From Brachyspira sp949287565 (lineage in GTDB: Bacteria > Spirochaetota > Brachyspiria > Brachyspirales > Brachyspiraceae), in NCBI RefSeq assembly GCF_036997615.1, contig NZ_JAWLQA010000007.1: a stretch of 64,000 nucleotides of DNA. The stretch is one strand, 5' to 3'. Of the stretch, positions 44,906-53,882 are shown in pieces. Positions within the stretch are counted from its first letter, which is position 1. Every line of letters begins with the position of its first letter. The notes under the pieces are model-generated. The model saw only the letters and a list, made by a program, of their open reading frames with translations, had not been told where the DNA came from and made no database searches. The position numbers were made by a program, and so were the translations under genes.

Positions 44906-46186
44906 ATGAAAAAACTCATAATAATAACATTATTTATAAATATTATTAGTCTATATGCATTGACAGAAAATGAAAATAAAATGATTAATGCCGTAAAAAC
45001 AGGAGATATTAGAACAATACAAACTCTATTATCTCAAAATGTAAATCCAAATATTAAAGATGAAAGAGGATATTCTCTTATACATATAGCAGCAGAAAAT
45101 AATCAGACAATTGCTATAAATGTACTTAAAAACTCACCATATACAGATTTAAACATACTTTTAGATAATAATACTAAAATAATAAATAATAATCAATATA
45201 TAGACGGCTCATACTATTCAGCTATGGACATTGCTACTATAAATAAAAACTTTGAAAGTGTGAAATTATTGATAGATTCCGGAGCCAATATTAATTTCCA
45301 AATGAAAGAAAAACCAAGAAGTGAGTTTCTAGCTTCAGAATATGCTAATCCTCAAATATTAGAACTTTATCTCAATAAAAATATATACTTGCTTATGAAT
45401 AGCGAAGATGTTATATCATTAATAAAGTCTGCAAGCATTGGAAATAATGTAGAAAACATAAACTATTTAGTAAAAAATTTAGGAATAGATGTTGATACTA
45501 AAGATACTAATACTATGCTTCATTATGCTGTAGGACATGGTTCCATAGAGGCTGCAGACGAACTTATAAAATTAGGTGCCGACATAGACAATACAAATGC
45601 AAATTTCAAAACATCATTACACTATATAATAGAAAATAATTCTGACAGATTAATTGAAAGCGTTAATTTACTATTATCAAAAAAAGCAAATCCTAATATA
45701 AAAGATAAAAATGGAAATACTGCTTTGCATTTAGCTGTAATGAATGCTCATAAATCAAAAAAGGAATATATAGAAGTTATAAATGCTTTGATAAAAAATA
45801 ATGCCAACGTAAATATATTAAATGATAAAAATCAATTAGCTTTAAATATATCAGTAATTAATAATGATACAGAAATATCTAATATTTTAATAAATGCTAA
45901 ATCGGAATTAAATAATATGTATAATGGATCCGCTCCTATACATACAGCAGTAAAAAATAATAATATAGCTATAACTGATAGTCTATTATTAAATGGTGCT
46001 GATGTTGATATAAAAGATAGTAAAGGATACAGTCCATTAGCCATAGCAGTAGAAAATAATAATTTAGAGATATGCAGAAAACTTATAAGAAATAATGCTG
46101 CAGTAGACAGTAAAGCAATAGATATAGCAAAGAAAATGAACAATAAAGAAATAAAAAAATTATTAGGACTTGAATATATAAATTAA
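44906..46186 (+). CDS. Secreted ankyrin-repeat protein
   Basis: The 426-residue protein has a signal peptide (residues 1-20, 'IITLFINIISLYAL') and about ten ankyrin units ('YSLIHIAAENNQTIAINVL', 'SYYSAMDIATINKNFESVKLL', 'GNTALHLAVMNAHKSKKEYI', 'GSAPIHTAVKNNNIAITDSLL', 'YSPLAIAVENNNLEICRKL'). It closely parallels the architecture of the gene at 34-1137, but repeats differ. It likely binds other proteins outside the cytoplasm. AAATGG precedes the start; the ribosome site is weak. It sits between two minus-strand genes. Confidence 0.85.
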   Translation: MKKLIIITLFINIISLYALTENENKMINAVKTGDIRTIQTLLSQNVNPNIKDERGYSLIHIAAENNQTIAINVLKNSPYTDLNILLDNNTKIINNNQYIDGSYYSAMDIATINKNFESVKLLIDSGANINFQMKEKPRSEFLASEYANPQILELYLNKNIYLLMNSEDVISLIKSASIGNNVENINYLVKNLGIDVDTKDTNTMLHYAVGHGSIEAADELIKLGADIDNTNANFKTSLHYIIENNSDRLIESVNLLLSKKANPNIKDKNGNTALHLAVMNAHKSKKEYIEVINALIKNNANVNILNDKNQLALNISVINNDTEISNILINAKSELNNMYNGSAPIHTAVKNNNIAITDSLLLNGADVDIKDSKGYSPLAIAVENNNLEICRKLIRNNAAVDSKAIDIAKKMNNKEIKKLLGLEYIN

Positions 46187-46242
46187 TTATATCTATTTAA
46201 TAATAAATATTTTAATTTGAAAATAATTTATAAAAAATTTAG

Positions 46243-46803
46243 CTAAATCAAATCTTTAATATCATCATAATAAACATTTTCAAGCTTTTTTATGAAATCT
46301 TTATTTTTCTTGTAATTAGCCTTATCATTTTTTAATTCTGTGTAAAGCTCTTTTATATCAAGAGTTTCTAATATTGACTGAAGTTTCTTTTTATAATTTC
46401 TGCTTTTACATTTATTATAAAATTTTAAAACAGTTTTTGTATGTTTGAAAGAATCAGCGTTTTCAAAAATATCTTCAAAGTATTTAAGATTATCAATATT
46501 CCAAGAAGTTAAATCACAGTTAAAATATTTTGTATTACTAAACATATCACTCATATCAAGAACTTTATACACATTCCATTTACTTAAATTAGCATTGAAA
46601 TATTCAGCATTTTTAAACATGCATCTCATATCAGTTACATTAGATACATTCCAAGTTTCTATGCCGTCAAAATTCTTTCTTTTACTATTTTCAAATAAAT
46701 ATGACATATCAATTATATCGCTTGTATCTATATCAGCAAGGTTTATATTTTCATCTTTAATATAATCTAATAATCCGAATTTATATTTAGGCTTATATTT
46801 CAT
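46243..46803 (-). CDS. DUF285 / BspA-type repeat protein without signal peptide
   Basis: The 186-residue protein carries three 'WNVSNVTDMRCMFKNAEYFN'-like units (residues about 44-110), the repeat of DUF285 and BspA-like leucine-rich proteins ('MSYLFENSK', 'MSDMFSNTKYFN'). Usually such proteins are long and secreted; here there is no signal peptide and only a short, Lys-rich C-terminal region (about 120-186). It ends six bases before the methyltransferase stop on the same strand... that is, it follows the methyltransferase gene by five bases, so it may belong to the restriction-modification operon. Function unknown. Confidence 0.75.
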   Translation of the reverse strand: MKYKPKYKFGLLDYIKDENINLADIDTSDIIDMSYLFENSKRKNFDGIETWNVSNVTDMRCMFKNAEYFNANLSKWNVYKVLDMSDMFSNTKYFNCDLTSWNIDNLKYFEDIFENADSFKHTKTVLKFYNKCKSRNYKKKLQSILETLDIKELYTELKNDKANYKKNKDFIKKLENVYYDDIKDLI

Positions 46804-46808
46804 CAGAT

Positions 46809-48035
46809 TTATACCTTATCAATAATCTTTTTTATAGGAAGAAGCCTTTCTAATTCTGTCTTTGATACCTGAGTGTTTCCCGTTATAAGACTTAGCACCT
46901 TTATATTATCTTTATCATTTAAGGCATTATAAATATATTCTAAACTATAATCTTTATTATAATTTCTTAAAGGATATATAACATTTACATGATTCTCGCA
47001 TACGAACTCTTTTTCTTTTACTATTGCTGATTTTATATTTATATTTTTATGAGAGCCTGTTACCCTATTAACAGCTATAACATTATTCTTTATAATAAAT
47101 TCTTTTGGAATATTTCTTATATACTGAAGTTTTCTTTTATTTGGTATAAGTATTTTCCCATCTACTATATTAGATGAATATATTAAAGGTATAGAATTAT
47201 TTTTATCATCAGTAAGATTTTTTTTATATTTATTCCAAGCAATGCTTCCTGTTTTTACCTCATAACCTATTTCTTTTAAGCTTATAGTATCTTTATACGC
47301 TTTATTTAAAAATGTTTTATCCTCTGTAAATATTGTAATATCATTTTTTGAGAATATATATTTTTTATTTTTATGATTATTAGTTTTTTTGAGTATTAAT
47401 AGCATAACCTTTTGATTGGCCATATAAAAATTATCAGAGCCGTCTACAATATGCAAATATTCAACACTACTTATGTTCATTATATATTCTCTTAGCTTGC
47501 TGAAAAAAGCACCGTTATTCATAGAAGGAGGCACTACATAAGCTAAATATCCGCCATCTTCTAAAAGTTCTAAACCTAATTTTATAAATATAGAAAATAT
47601 GTTAACTCTTCCGCTTATTATATCATTATGTTTTTTCTTTAATTCCTTATCAGGTTTGAATTCAAAATATGGAGGATTTCCAATAACATAATCATATTTA
47701 ATAGATTTTTCAGTATCGAACTTCAAAGTATCCAAACATTTTATATCTGCATTATTTATTAGTTTTTTGGATATAGCAACTAAACTCTCATCAATATCAA
47801 ATCCGTATAGTATAGGACTTTTAAAATATTCATTGCAAGATAGAAGAAACTCTCCGCTTCCGCATGCAGGATCAAGTATTTTTACATTATCTTTTTTTTC
47901 TGAAATAGATACTAATTCTTTTAATAGCAAATTTCTTATAGTTTTAGGAGTAAAGTACTGCCCTAATTTTTTTCTTTTTTCTATATCCGTATTTTTAAGA
48001 TAATCAAAACTTTCTTTCGTGTACTCTTCTTGCAT
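46809..48035 (-). CDS. N6-adenine DNA methyltransferase (gamma class, TaqI-like)
   Basis: The 408-residue protein has 'LGQYFTP' (24-30), SAM motif I 'ILDPACGSGEFLLS' (53-66), and the catalytic motif IV 'GNPPYFEF' (Asn120-Pro-Pro-Tyr123), in the order of gamma amino-methyltransferases such as M.TaqI and Eco57I. The C-terminal half is a target recognition domain ('YEVKTGSIAWNKYK', 'ENHVNVIYPLR'). Its length matches M.TaqI (about 420). It follows the predicted restriction endonuclease by 16 bases. The recognition sequence cannot be read from the protein. Confidence 0.9.
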   Translation of the reverse strand: MQEEYTKESFDYLKNTDIEKRKKLGQYFTPKTIRNLLLKELVSISEKKDNVKILDPACGSGEFLLSCNEYFKSPILYGFDIDESLVAISKKLINNADIKCLDTLKFDTEKSIKYDYVIGNPPYFEFKPDKELKKKHNDIISGRVNIFSIFIKLGLELLEDGGYLAYVVPPSMNNGAFFSKLREYIMNISSVEYLHIVDGSDNFYMANQKVMLLILKKTNNHKNKKYIFSKNDITIFTEDKTFLNKAYKDTISLKEIGYEVKTGSIAWNKYKKNLTDDKNNSIPLIYSSNIVDGKILIPNKRKLQYIRNIPKEFIIKNNVIAVNRVTGSHKNINIKSAIVKEKEFVCENHVNVIYPLRNYNKDYSLEYIYNALNDKDNIKVLSLITGNTQVSKTELERLLPIKKIIDKV

Positions 48036-48051
48036 ATATCTCTCTTAATCT

Positions 48052-48762
48052 TTACAAACTATTACAAAACTCTATAACATTATTTTCGCATTTTATTCTA
48101 TCTTCATGTAGAAAATAATCTATTTTAGCATTCTCATTTATAGTTTTATTCTGTTCATAAGCACGCCTAACATAAACATTAAATCCCCTATCAAATTTAT
48201 ATGCAAATAAATTATTTTTACTTTCTTTTTTCATTTTATTTTTAAAATTATCTTCAAGTTTTTTTATTTCTTCAAAGAATTTTATTAATTCATTACGTTC
48301 ATTCATAGGAAGAACATCATCTCCTATAAAGAAAGTAACATCTCCCCTGCCGTAAGAACCAAATATATAAATGGCATTTGATTTAGGTAAATTACTATTC
48401 CACATAGGGCTAGAAGATTTATTACTGCTGTATTTTATTTCTATAGCTATAATTTTTTTAGCTGTAAAGATTAGAAAGTCTGGAAAATTCTGACTGCCAT
48501 AAGGCTGACATATAAAGCAGTTCTCCATACTCTTATCTTCTAAAGCATAAACATTATCAATCACTTTATCAGAGCTTTTATCTAAAATATCATTTTTTAT
48601 AGAAGAAAGTATATCTTTTATTTCTTTATCAGAAGACATTCTCCTATTAAAGCCATGACGTTTTAAAGAGGCTTCGAATCTGTCCTCAAATTCATCACCC
48701 TCTTTACTTTTAAGCCATTCTTTTTTATTTTTCTGTATGTCTATAAAAATATCACTAAGCAT
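48052..48762 (-). CDS. Type II restriction endonuclease, PD-(D/E)XK fold
   Basis: The 236-residue protein has 'NFPDFLIFTAKKIIAIEIKY' (residues 92-111): Pro94-Asp95, Glu108-Ile-Lys110, the PD-(D/E)XK site. N-terminal helices 'EGDEFEDRFEASLKRHG' and the segment 'SNAIYIFGSYGRGDVTFFIGDD' surround it. It lies directly upstream of the methyltransferase on the same strand, as in many type II systems. Predicted to cut unmodified DNA. The predicted promoter places the transcript start at or next to the ATG, so the gene may be leaderless. Family within type II is unknown. Confidence 0.8.
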   Translation of the reverse strand: MLSDIFIDIQKNKKEWLKSKEGDEFEDRFEASLKRHGFNRRMSSDKEIKDILSSIKNDILDKSSDKVIDNVYALEDKSMENCFICQPYGSQNFPDFLIFTAKKIIAIEIKYSSNKSSSPMWNSNLPKSNAIYIFGSYGRGDVTFFIGDDVLPMNERNELIKFFEEIKKLEDNFKNKMKKESKNNLFAYKFDRGFNVYVRRAYEQNKTINENAKIDYFLHEDRIKCENNVIEFCNSL

Positions 48763-48768
48763 TTTTTT

Positions 48769-48797
48769 AATATAATTATAAATTAAAATATTGTCAA
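48769..48797 (-). promoter_or_regulatory. Promoter of the restriction endonuclease gene
   Basis: Minus strand TTGACA (48797-48792), 17 bases, TATATT (48774-48769). The start codon is at 48762, only six bases beyond the -10 box, so the transcript would have no or almost no leader. Confidence 0.6.
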
Positions 48798-48807
48798 GTA
48801 TTATACT

Positions 48808-49332
48808 TCATACTAATTGTTTCCACAACCAAATATCAGGCTTACCTATACCATTAGCATCGGGAAAAATGCCTGCAATTTTATATCCGTTTTTTTGATA
48901 AAACTCATAAGGATGATTATTAATATTTTTTATATTATCAAATATATATGATATATCAGTATTATTAAAATCAAATTGATGCAAATTAGTTCTAAAATCT
49001 TCATCATCTGAACCAAGCATTATATTAAGTACATTTTTTGATTTAGCCTCTCTTTCAATCTCCTTTAATAACTTAGAACCTATACCCATATTCCTGTATC
49101 CATACTTTACTATCATAGGATGAAGTTCACATGTTATATTTGAGTACATCTCCAAAAGTCCTGTATACCCTATCAATATATTATTTTCTATATAGCCCAA
49201 AGAAATAAAAGACTTATTAATCAATTCTATTGTATCGTCTATACTATAAAAACCATTAAACGCTGCTGTCATCATCATTGATATATCTTCAGCATAGTTA
49301 ATATTTTCTTTAATATTTATAAACATAATCAA
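48808..49332 (-). CDS. GNAT acetyltransferase
   Basis: The 174-residue protein has the GNAT acetyl-CoA site 'VKYGYRNMGIGSKLLKEIERE' (in the order R/Q-x-x-G-x-G) near residue 78-98 and a closing 'YEFYQKNGYKIAGIFPDANG' strand-helix. The rest fits an aminoglycoside or small-molecule N-acetyltransferase size. It has no visible partner gene; the divergent GHL10 gene lies 83 bases away. The true start could be Met1 or Met3. Substrate unknown. Confidence 0.82.
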   Translation of the reverse strand: MIMFINIKENINYAEDISMMMTAAFNGFYSIDDTIELINKSFISLGYIENNILIGYTGLLEMYSNITCELHPMIVKYGYRNMGIGSKLLKEIEREAKSKNVLNIMLGSDDEDFRTNLHQFDFNNTDISYIFDNIKNINNHPYEFYQKNGYKIAGIFPDANGIGKPDIWLWKQLV

Positions 49333-49415
49333 AAGCCTTTTTTTTTATATATTGACTGTTATTATCATTAAATATATAATCTCTAAAACATTTATCAATA
49401 ATAAAAATAAAAATT

Positions 49416-51233
49416 ATGAACAAAATCATTGTAATAATATCTTTAATCATACTATTAGCAACATCTTGTCAAACTTTGAATATCATTATACCGAATGATG
49501 TAAGAAAAATGCTTGCTAAAAATATTGATGAAGATAGAAGTCAAAATCCTCTTTATAGAGAGTTCAGAGCAGCTTGGATATCATCAGTAGTGAATATTGA
49601 CTGGCCTTTGAAAGGAGGAAGCGAATCCGAACAAAAAAAACTTATATTAAAACATTTAGATACATTATATGAAAATAATTTCAATGCTTTATTTATTCAG
49701 GTAAAGCCGGATGCAGGAGTAATATTTAAATCAGAAATAAATCCTGCAACAAGATATTTTTCAGGTTCTGCATCAAGCGATGAAAAAGATGATTATCCTT
49801 TTGAAACCGATATGCTTGAGTTTATAATAGAAGAAGCTCATAAAAGAAATTTAGAAGTTCATGCTTGGTTTAATCCTTACCGCATGTCTTTTACTTATGA
49901 TAAAACTAAAAGCTATGAAGAACAATTCTCAAAAAAGAATTTTATTCACACTTATGTTTCTAATAATCTTGAGCCTGTATATTGGTATGATAACAGACTT
50001 TATTTAGATCCGGGCGAACCTATAAGTGCAAAATATATAACAGATTCGGTTATAGAAGTTCTTGAAAATTATGATGTAGACGGCATACATTTTGATGATT
50101 ATTTTTATCAGAATGCAGCGAGAGGAAAAACTTATAAAGATTGGCCCGATGAAGTAAGTGCTGAAAAATACGGAGCTAAAAGAGGATATGATATTACAAA
50201 TAAATCTGATGATGATTATGGAGTTAATGGACTTTATGCTTGGAGAAGAGATAATATTAACAGGCTTGTAAGCGATTTATACAGAGAAATAAAATCAAGA
50301 AAACCTTATGTAAAATGGACTATTTCACCTGCAGGAGTTTGGAGAAATAAAGATAAATTAGCAGAATATCCGGGAAGCAAATATGGAAGCGAAACAAGAT
50401 CATATAATCCTAATTTTGATGCTTTGCATGCTGATGTTCTTTTATGGATGCTTAACGGAGAAAAAACAACTACTTTGAATAATGCCACAAGAAAAGACGG
50501 ACTAAATAGAATGTATATTGATGCTATAATACCACAAGTATATTGGACTTCAGAACATAAAACAGCACCTTTCGATAAAATAGTCAAATGGTGGATTGAT
50601 GAAGCAAAAAAATCAAATAATGGAAAACTTGCAGATATATATATAGGGCATGCTCTATACAGAATGGGAAGTGCTACAAATATAGAACCTTGGCATGATA
50701 TTGATTTGATGTCAAGACAAATAAATTATATAAGAGATGTAGGTAAAGGATATATTAAAGGATCAGCATTCTTCACAATGCATAATATGTATAGAAAAGA
50801 CAGAGATACAGGAAATTTCGGAAATGATGCTATTGAATATGTAAGAGAAAATAATTATATATTCAAAGCAATAGTACCAACAATGAACACTATGAAAGAT
50901 ATAAATAAAGCTCCTTTAAAATTAGAAAATCCAACCATTAAAAAAGTTTTCGGAGGAATTGAAATAACATTTACAGACCCTAATGAATATAAGCTGGATA
51001 AATACGGACATCTTCTCCCTTCATATTCTTCATACTATGCTATATACAGAGAAACTATAGGAGAATCCGGAATAGAATTAATAGATAAAATAAGAAGAAC
51101 CGATTTTAATACAAATGCCAAAGTAACATACAAAGATAAAACAGCAAATTCAAAGCAAACTTATATATATTATGTTACAGCTTTGGACAGAATACATAAT
51201 GAAAGCGAATACCTTACTATAATAAATGATTGA
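49416..51233 (+). CDS. GHL10-type glycosidase lipoprotein (DUF187, YngK-like)
   Basis: The 605-residue protein has lipobox 'LLATSCQT' (Cys18) and the GHL10 TIM-barrel order: 'EFRAAWISSVVNIDWP' near 46, 'LFIQVKPDAG' near 94, 'EVHAWFNPYRM' near 148, 'GIHFDDYFYQNA' near 223, 'KWTISPAGVWRNK' near 304, 'IIPQVYWTSEH' near 369. The C-terminal 100 residues form an Fn3-like domain ('YAIYRETIGESG', 'YYVTALDRIHNESEYL'). These enzymes are thought to cleave peptidoglycan-type or other glycans outside the cell. The substrate is not known. It overlaps the next gene by eight bases. Confidence 0.88.
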   Translation: MNKIIVIISLIILLATSCQTLNIIIPNDVRKMLAKNIDEDRSQNPLYREFRAAWISSVVNIDWPLKGGSESEQKKLILKHLDTLYENNFNALFIQVKPDAGVIFKSEINPATRYFSGSASSDEKDDYPFETDMLEFIIEEAHKRNLEVHAWFNPYRMSFTYDKTKSYEEQFSKKNFIHTYVSNNLEPVYWYDNRLYLDPGEPISAKYITDSVIEVLENYDVDGIHFDDYFYQNAARGKTYKDWPDEVSAEKYGAKRGYDITNKSDDDYGVNGLYAWRRDNINRLVSDLYREIKSRKPYVKWTISPAGVWRNKDKLAEYPGSKYGSETRSYNPNFDALHADVLLWMLNGEKTTTLNNATRKDGLNRMYIDAIIPQVYWTSEHKTAPFDKIVKWWIDEAKKSNNGKLADIYIGHALYRMGSATNIEPWHDIDLMSRQINYIRDVGKGYIKGSAFFTMHNMYRKDRDTGNFGNDAIEYVRENNYIFKAIVPTMNTMKDINKAPLKLENPTIKKVFGGIEITFTDPNEYKLDKYGHLLPSYSSYYAIYRETIGESGIELIDKIRRTDFNTNAKVTYKDKTANSKQTYIYYVTALDRIHNESEYLTIIND

Positions 51234-51936
51234 CAAATATAATCTAATAAATATAATTAATAACATGATATTAGAAAATTTATATTATACTAACTATTAT
51301 AAAAATCATTGGAATAAATACTCAATATTATTCTCAGATAAATATTTTGAAAATGAAAATAAAACTATATTAAATGATGATTATTATATTATACATAAAA
51401 AATATTCAGGATACATTCATCAAAAAGATATTATAGGATATGAAAGAAGTTTGTATACTAATCATGATAATAAACTCATTTACGATTACAGAAGCGATGA
51501 TGCTAGAATGTTTAAAATAATAAATCATAATAACAATGAATATTTTATTTTTAATAGAGATTTATCAGGATTTTCCATAATAGATTTAAATAAAACTAGT
51601 AAAGAATTCAATTTTTATTATAATAAACCAATAAATAAAAATGGAATCATTGTTTTTATGGACGCTGAGTATTGTAATAATAAAATTCTTTTTTATATAT
51701 TTTATTTATCAAAAGCAGAGAACGGAGCATTTAAAAGGGTATTCAATTATTTATTATATGACTTTTCTAATGGAATTAATAGCAGTCAAAATTATGTTAA
51801 CTTTATAGATATAAGAAAATCAATATTAGATTTATACGATTATGAATTATATTTCAGTTATAAAGCATATTTTGATAATAATGCTATAATAGCAGAAGAT
51901 TTATCTAACGGTAAAAAATTTAATATAAATTTATAA
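51226..51936 (+). CDS. Hypothetical protein overlapping the GHL10 gene
   Basis: The 236-residue protein has no signal peptide or membrane helix. It is rich in Tyr, Asn, Lys and Ile and has strand-like stretches ('YSGYIHQKDIIGYERSLY', 'IIDLNKTSKEFNFYY', 'IIAEDLSNGKKFNINL'), as in beta-propeller or sandwich proteins, but I do not recognise a family. It starts eight bases inside the GHL10 gene, so translation is probably coupled and a functional link is possible. It ends two bases before the convergent lipoprotein gene. Confidence 0.7.
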   Translation: MIDKYNLINIINNMILENLYYTNYYKNHWNKYSILFSDKYFENENKTILNDDYYIIHKKYSGYIHQKDIIGYERSLYTNHDNKLIYDYRSDDARMFKIINHNNNEYFIFNRDLSGFSIIDLNKTSKEFNFYYNKPINKNGIIVFMDAEYCNNKILFYIFYLSKAENGAFKRVFNYLLYDFSNGINSSQNYVNFIDIRKSILDLYDYELYFSYKAYFDNNAIIAEDLSNGKKFNINL

Positions 51937-51937
51937 A

Positions 51938-52405
51938 TTAATTCAAAGCCTTATTTCTCATCAATATTAAAGCTAAATCATCAATTCCATTTTCTTCATC
52001 ACTGTACAATGAATAATATATACCATTAACATTCCAATAGGCTATATATTCTTTTTTATCATTTGTTTGTATTGTTATTTCTATATTTGTTTCTTCATCA
52101 ATATTTTTTCTTTCTTCTTTTAGATTGTCAAAAAATGAAAGTAAATCATTTAAATTTTTTGAAGCTCTGTAATAATAGTTAATATTATTATAATCAAAAT
52201 TAGATTCTGCAATAGTTTTATTAACAATAGCATATTTAACATTCATAGCATGTTCAGGAGCCGGCACACAGTATCCCAAAACAGCAAAAGATTTTGTAGA
52301 GTCCACCGGTACAATATCAAACTTTTCATTATTATTTTTATTATCAGAACATGATATAAATAATAATATACTAAAAATTAAAAATAAAGATTTTATAATA
52401 TGCAT
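51938..52405 (-). CDS. Small lipoprotein of unknown function
   Basis: The 155-residue protein has a lipoprotein signal peptide with lipobox 'LLFISCSD' (Cys20). The mature part contains 'FAVLGYCVPAPEHAMNVKYA' and 'TNIEITIQTNDKKEYIAYWNVNG', a small alpha/beta domain that I do not recognise. It converges on the 236-residue gene with one base between them. It lies downstream of the ABC permease pair by 58 bases, but a substrate-binding role is not suggested by its size. Confidence 0.7.
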   Translation of the reverse strand: MHIIKSLFLIFSILLFISCSDNKNNNEKFDIVPVDSTKSFAVLGYCVPAPEHAMNVKYAIVNKTIAESNFDYNNINYYYRASKNLNDLLSFFDNLKEERKNIDEETNIEITIQTNDKKEYIAYWNVNGIYYSLYSDEENGIDDLALILMRNKALN

Positions 52406-52463
52406 AGTTATCCTTACAATAAATAATCTAATAAAGATTAAATCATATTCAATAAAAAATCAA

Positions 52464-53882
52464 TTATCTGCTTCTAAGTTTAGGGTGAAGTATTTTATCC
52501 AAAGCGAAACCTAAAAATGCAAATGACATACCCAAAATAGCAATCAAAATTCCCGGAGGTATTATCCACCACCAAAGACCAGAAAGCACAGCAGAACCTT
52601 TCATAGCATCATGCAAAATCTGCCCCCAAGTAACTATAGAAGCATCTCCAAGCCCAAGCAATGATAAAGAAGATTCATAAACTATAGCACCTGGAACTGC
52701 CAAAGCCATGGAGGCAAATGAAAAAGGTAAAAGCAATGGTGCTAAATGATTGAATATTATTCTGAAATGTCCTGCCCCTATGGTACGAGCTGCCTCAATA
52801 TAAGTTTCCTCTTTAAGCTGCATAGCCATCGAACGAACGGTAAGAACAGAACCAGTCCAAGAGAAAAATATCATCATTGTAATCATAGTCCATATAGTAG
52901 GTTTAAATATCGCACTTATAACTATCATCACAGGAAGTACAGGTATTCCTATAAATATTTGATAAATAAACTGCATAGCATTATCCACAAATCCTCCAAA
53001 ATATGCTGATATAATACCATACATTACACCTATTATAACAGATACGAAACTTGTAGCTATTCCTATAAATAATGCCCATTTAAGTCCGGATAATAATCCT
53101 GAAAATATATCTCTTTTCATATTATCAGTACCCATTATACCTGACATAGAACCTACCAATACCATATAAGGATCTTCAAAGCTGGCATTATCTCCTGAAA
53201 ATTTACCGCTCACTTCAAATTTATAAACACCTTTTAATGCTTGAAAATTTTTAGCCATATCATCTTTTTTGGTATTAAAAAGTATTTTCATAGGATTAGT
53301 TGTGAGAGTATCAATCTGTCTTGCTAATATTCTAGGAACAGACTCTCTATAAAACCTAAATATTCTATTTTTTGAATCATTGAATGATGATATTCTTAAA
53401 TCTCCGTTTATATTATGTAAACTATCAGAAAGTGTAATTACTGCCCCGTCTGGTCTTGTTACATTCCATATCAATCCTGTAGAACCATTAACATTAGCAT
53501 GAAAAATTAAATCCACTGGAGCTTTATCAAATTTATAATCATATTCAAATACAGCCTTATAATTTAATTCACCATTAATATAATTAGTTTCAACACTTAT
53601 AGGATTTATATCTGTTGTGATAGCTGATTTTTCTTTCTGAAAAAAATTAAGCCATTCAGGAGCAGCCGAAGCGGGATTATCCTGCCAGTAAGTTATATCT
53701 CTCCATCTTTTTGGTGCTTCTTTATAAGTCAAAAGCAAAGGCTCTAATAATGATACCATAATAGCCAAAACAAGTATGAATAATCCTACAACACCTGTTT
53801 TATCTTTTTTAAACTCATCAAAAAATTCTATCAAAGGAGCAAGTTTTTTCTTAATATTGATTTTATTAACAGATTTATCCAT
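52464..53882 (-). CDS. Oligopeptide-type ABC permease, DppC/OppC-like, with large insertion
   Basis: The 472-residue inner-membrane protein has TM1 (about 33-52) and then about 190 periplasmic residues before the rest of the transporter domain (from about 258, 'SGLLSGLKWALFIGIATSFVSVIIG'). The EAA motif 'EAARTIGAGHFRIIFNHLAPLLLPFSF' lies near 364-390, the coupling helix for the ATPase. DppC is normally about 300 residues, so the insertion is long; it contains strand-rich text such as 'ELNYKAVFEYDYKFDKA'. Its start overlaps the dppB-like stop (TAATG). No ATPase or binding protein is adjacent. Confidence 0.85.
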   Translation of the reverse strand: MDKSVNKINIKKKLAPLIEFFDEFKKDKTGVVGLFILVLAIMVSLLEPLLLTYKEAPKRWRDITYWQDNPASAAPEWLNFFQKEKSAITTDINPISVETNYINGELNYKAVFEYDYKFDKAPVDLIFHANVNGSTGLIWNVTRPDGAVITLSDSLHNINGDLRISSFNDSKNRIFRFYRESVPRILARQIDTLTTNPMKILFNTKKDDMAKNFQALKGVYKFEVSGKFSGDNASFEDPYMVLVGSMSGIMGTDNMKRDIFSGLLSGLKWALFIGIATSFVSVIIGVMYGIISAYFGGFVDNAMQFIYQIFIGIPVLPVMIVISAIFKPTIWTMITMMIFFSWTGSVLTVRSMAMQLKEETYIEAARTIGAGHFRIIFNHLAPLLLPFSFASMALAVPGAIVYESSLSLLGLGDASIVTWGQILHDAMKGSAVLSGLWWWIIPPGILIAILGMSFAFLGFALDKILHPKLRSR

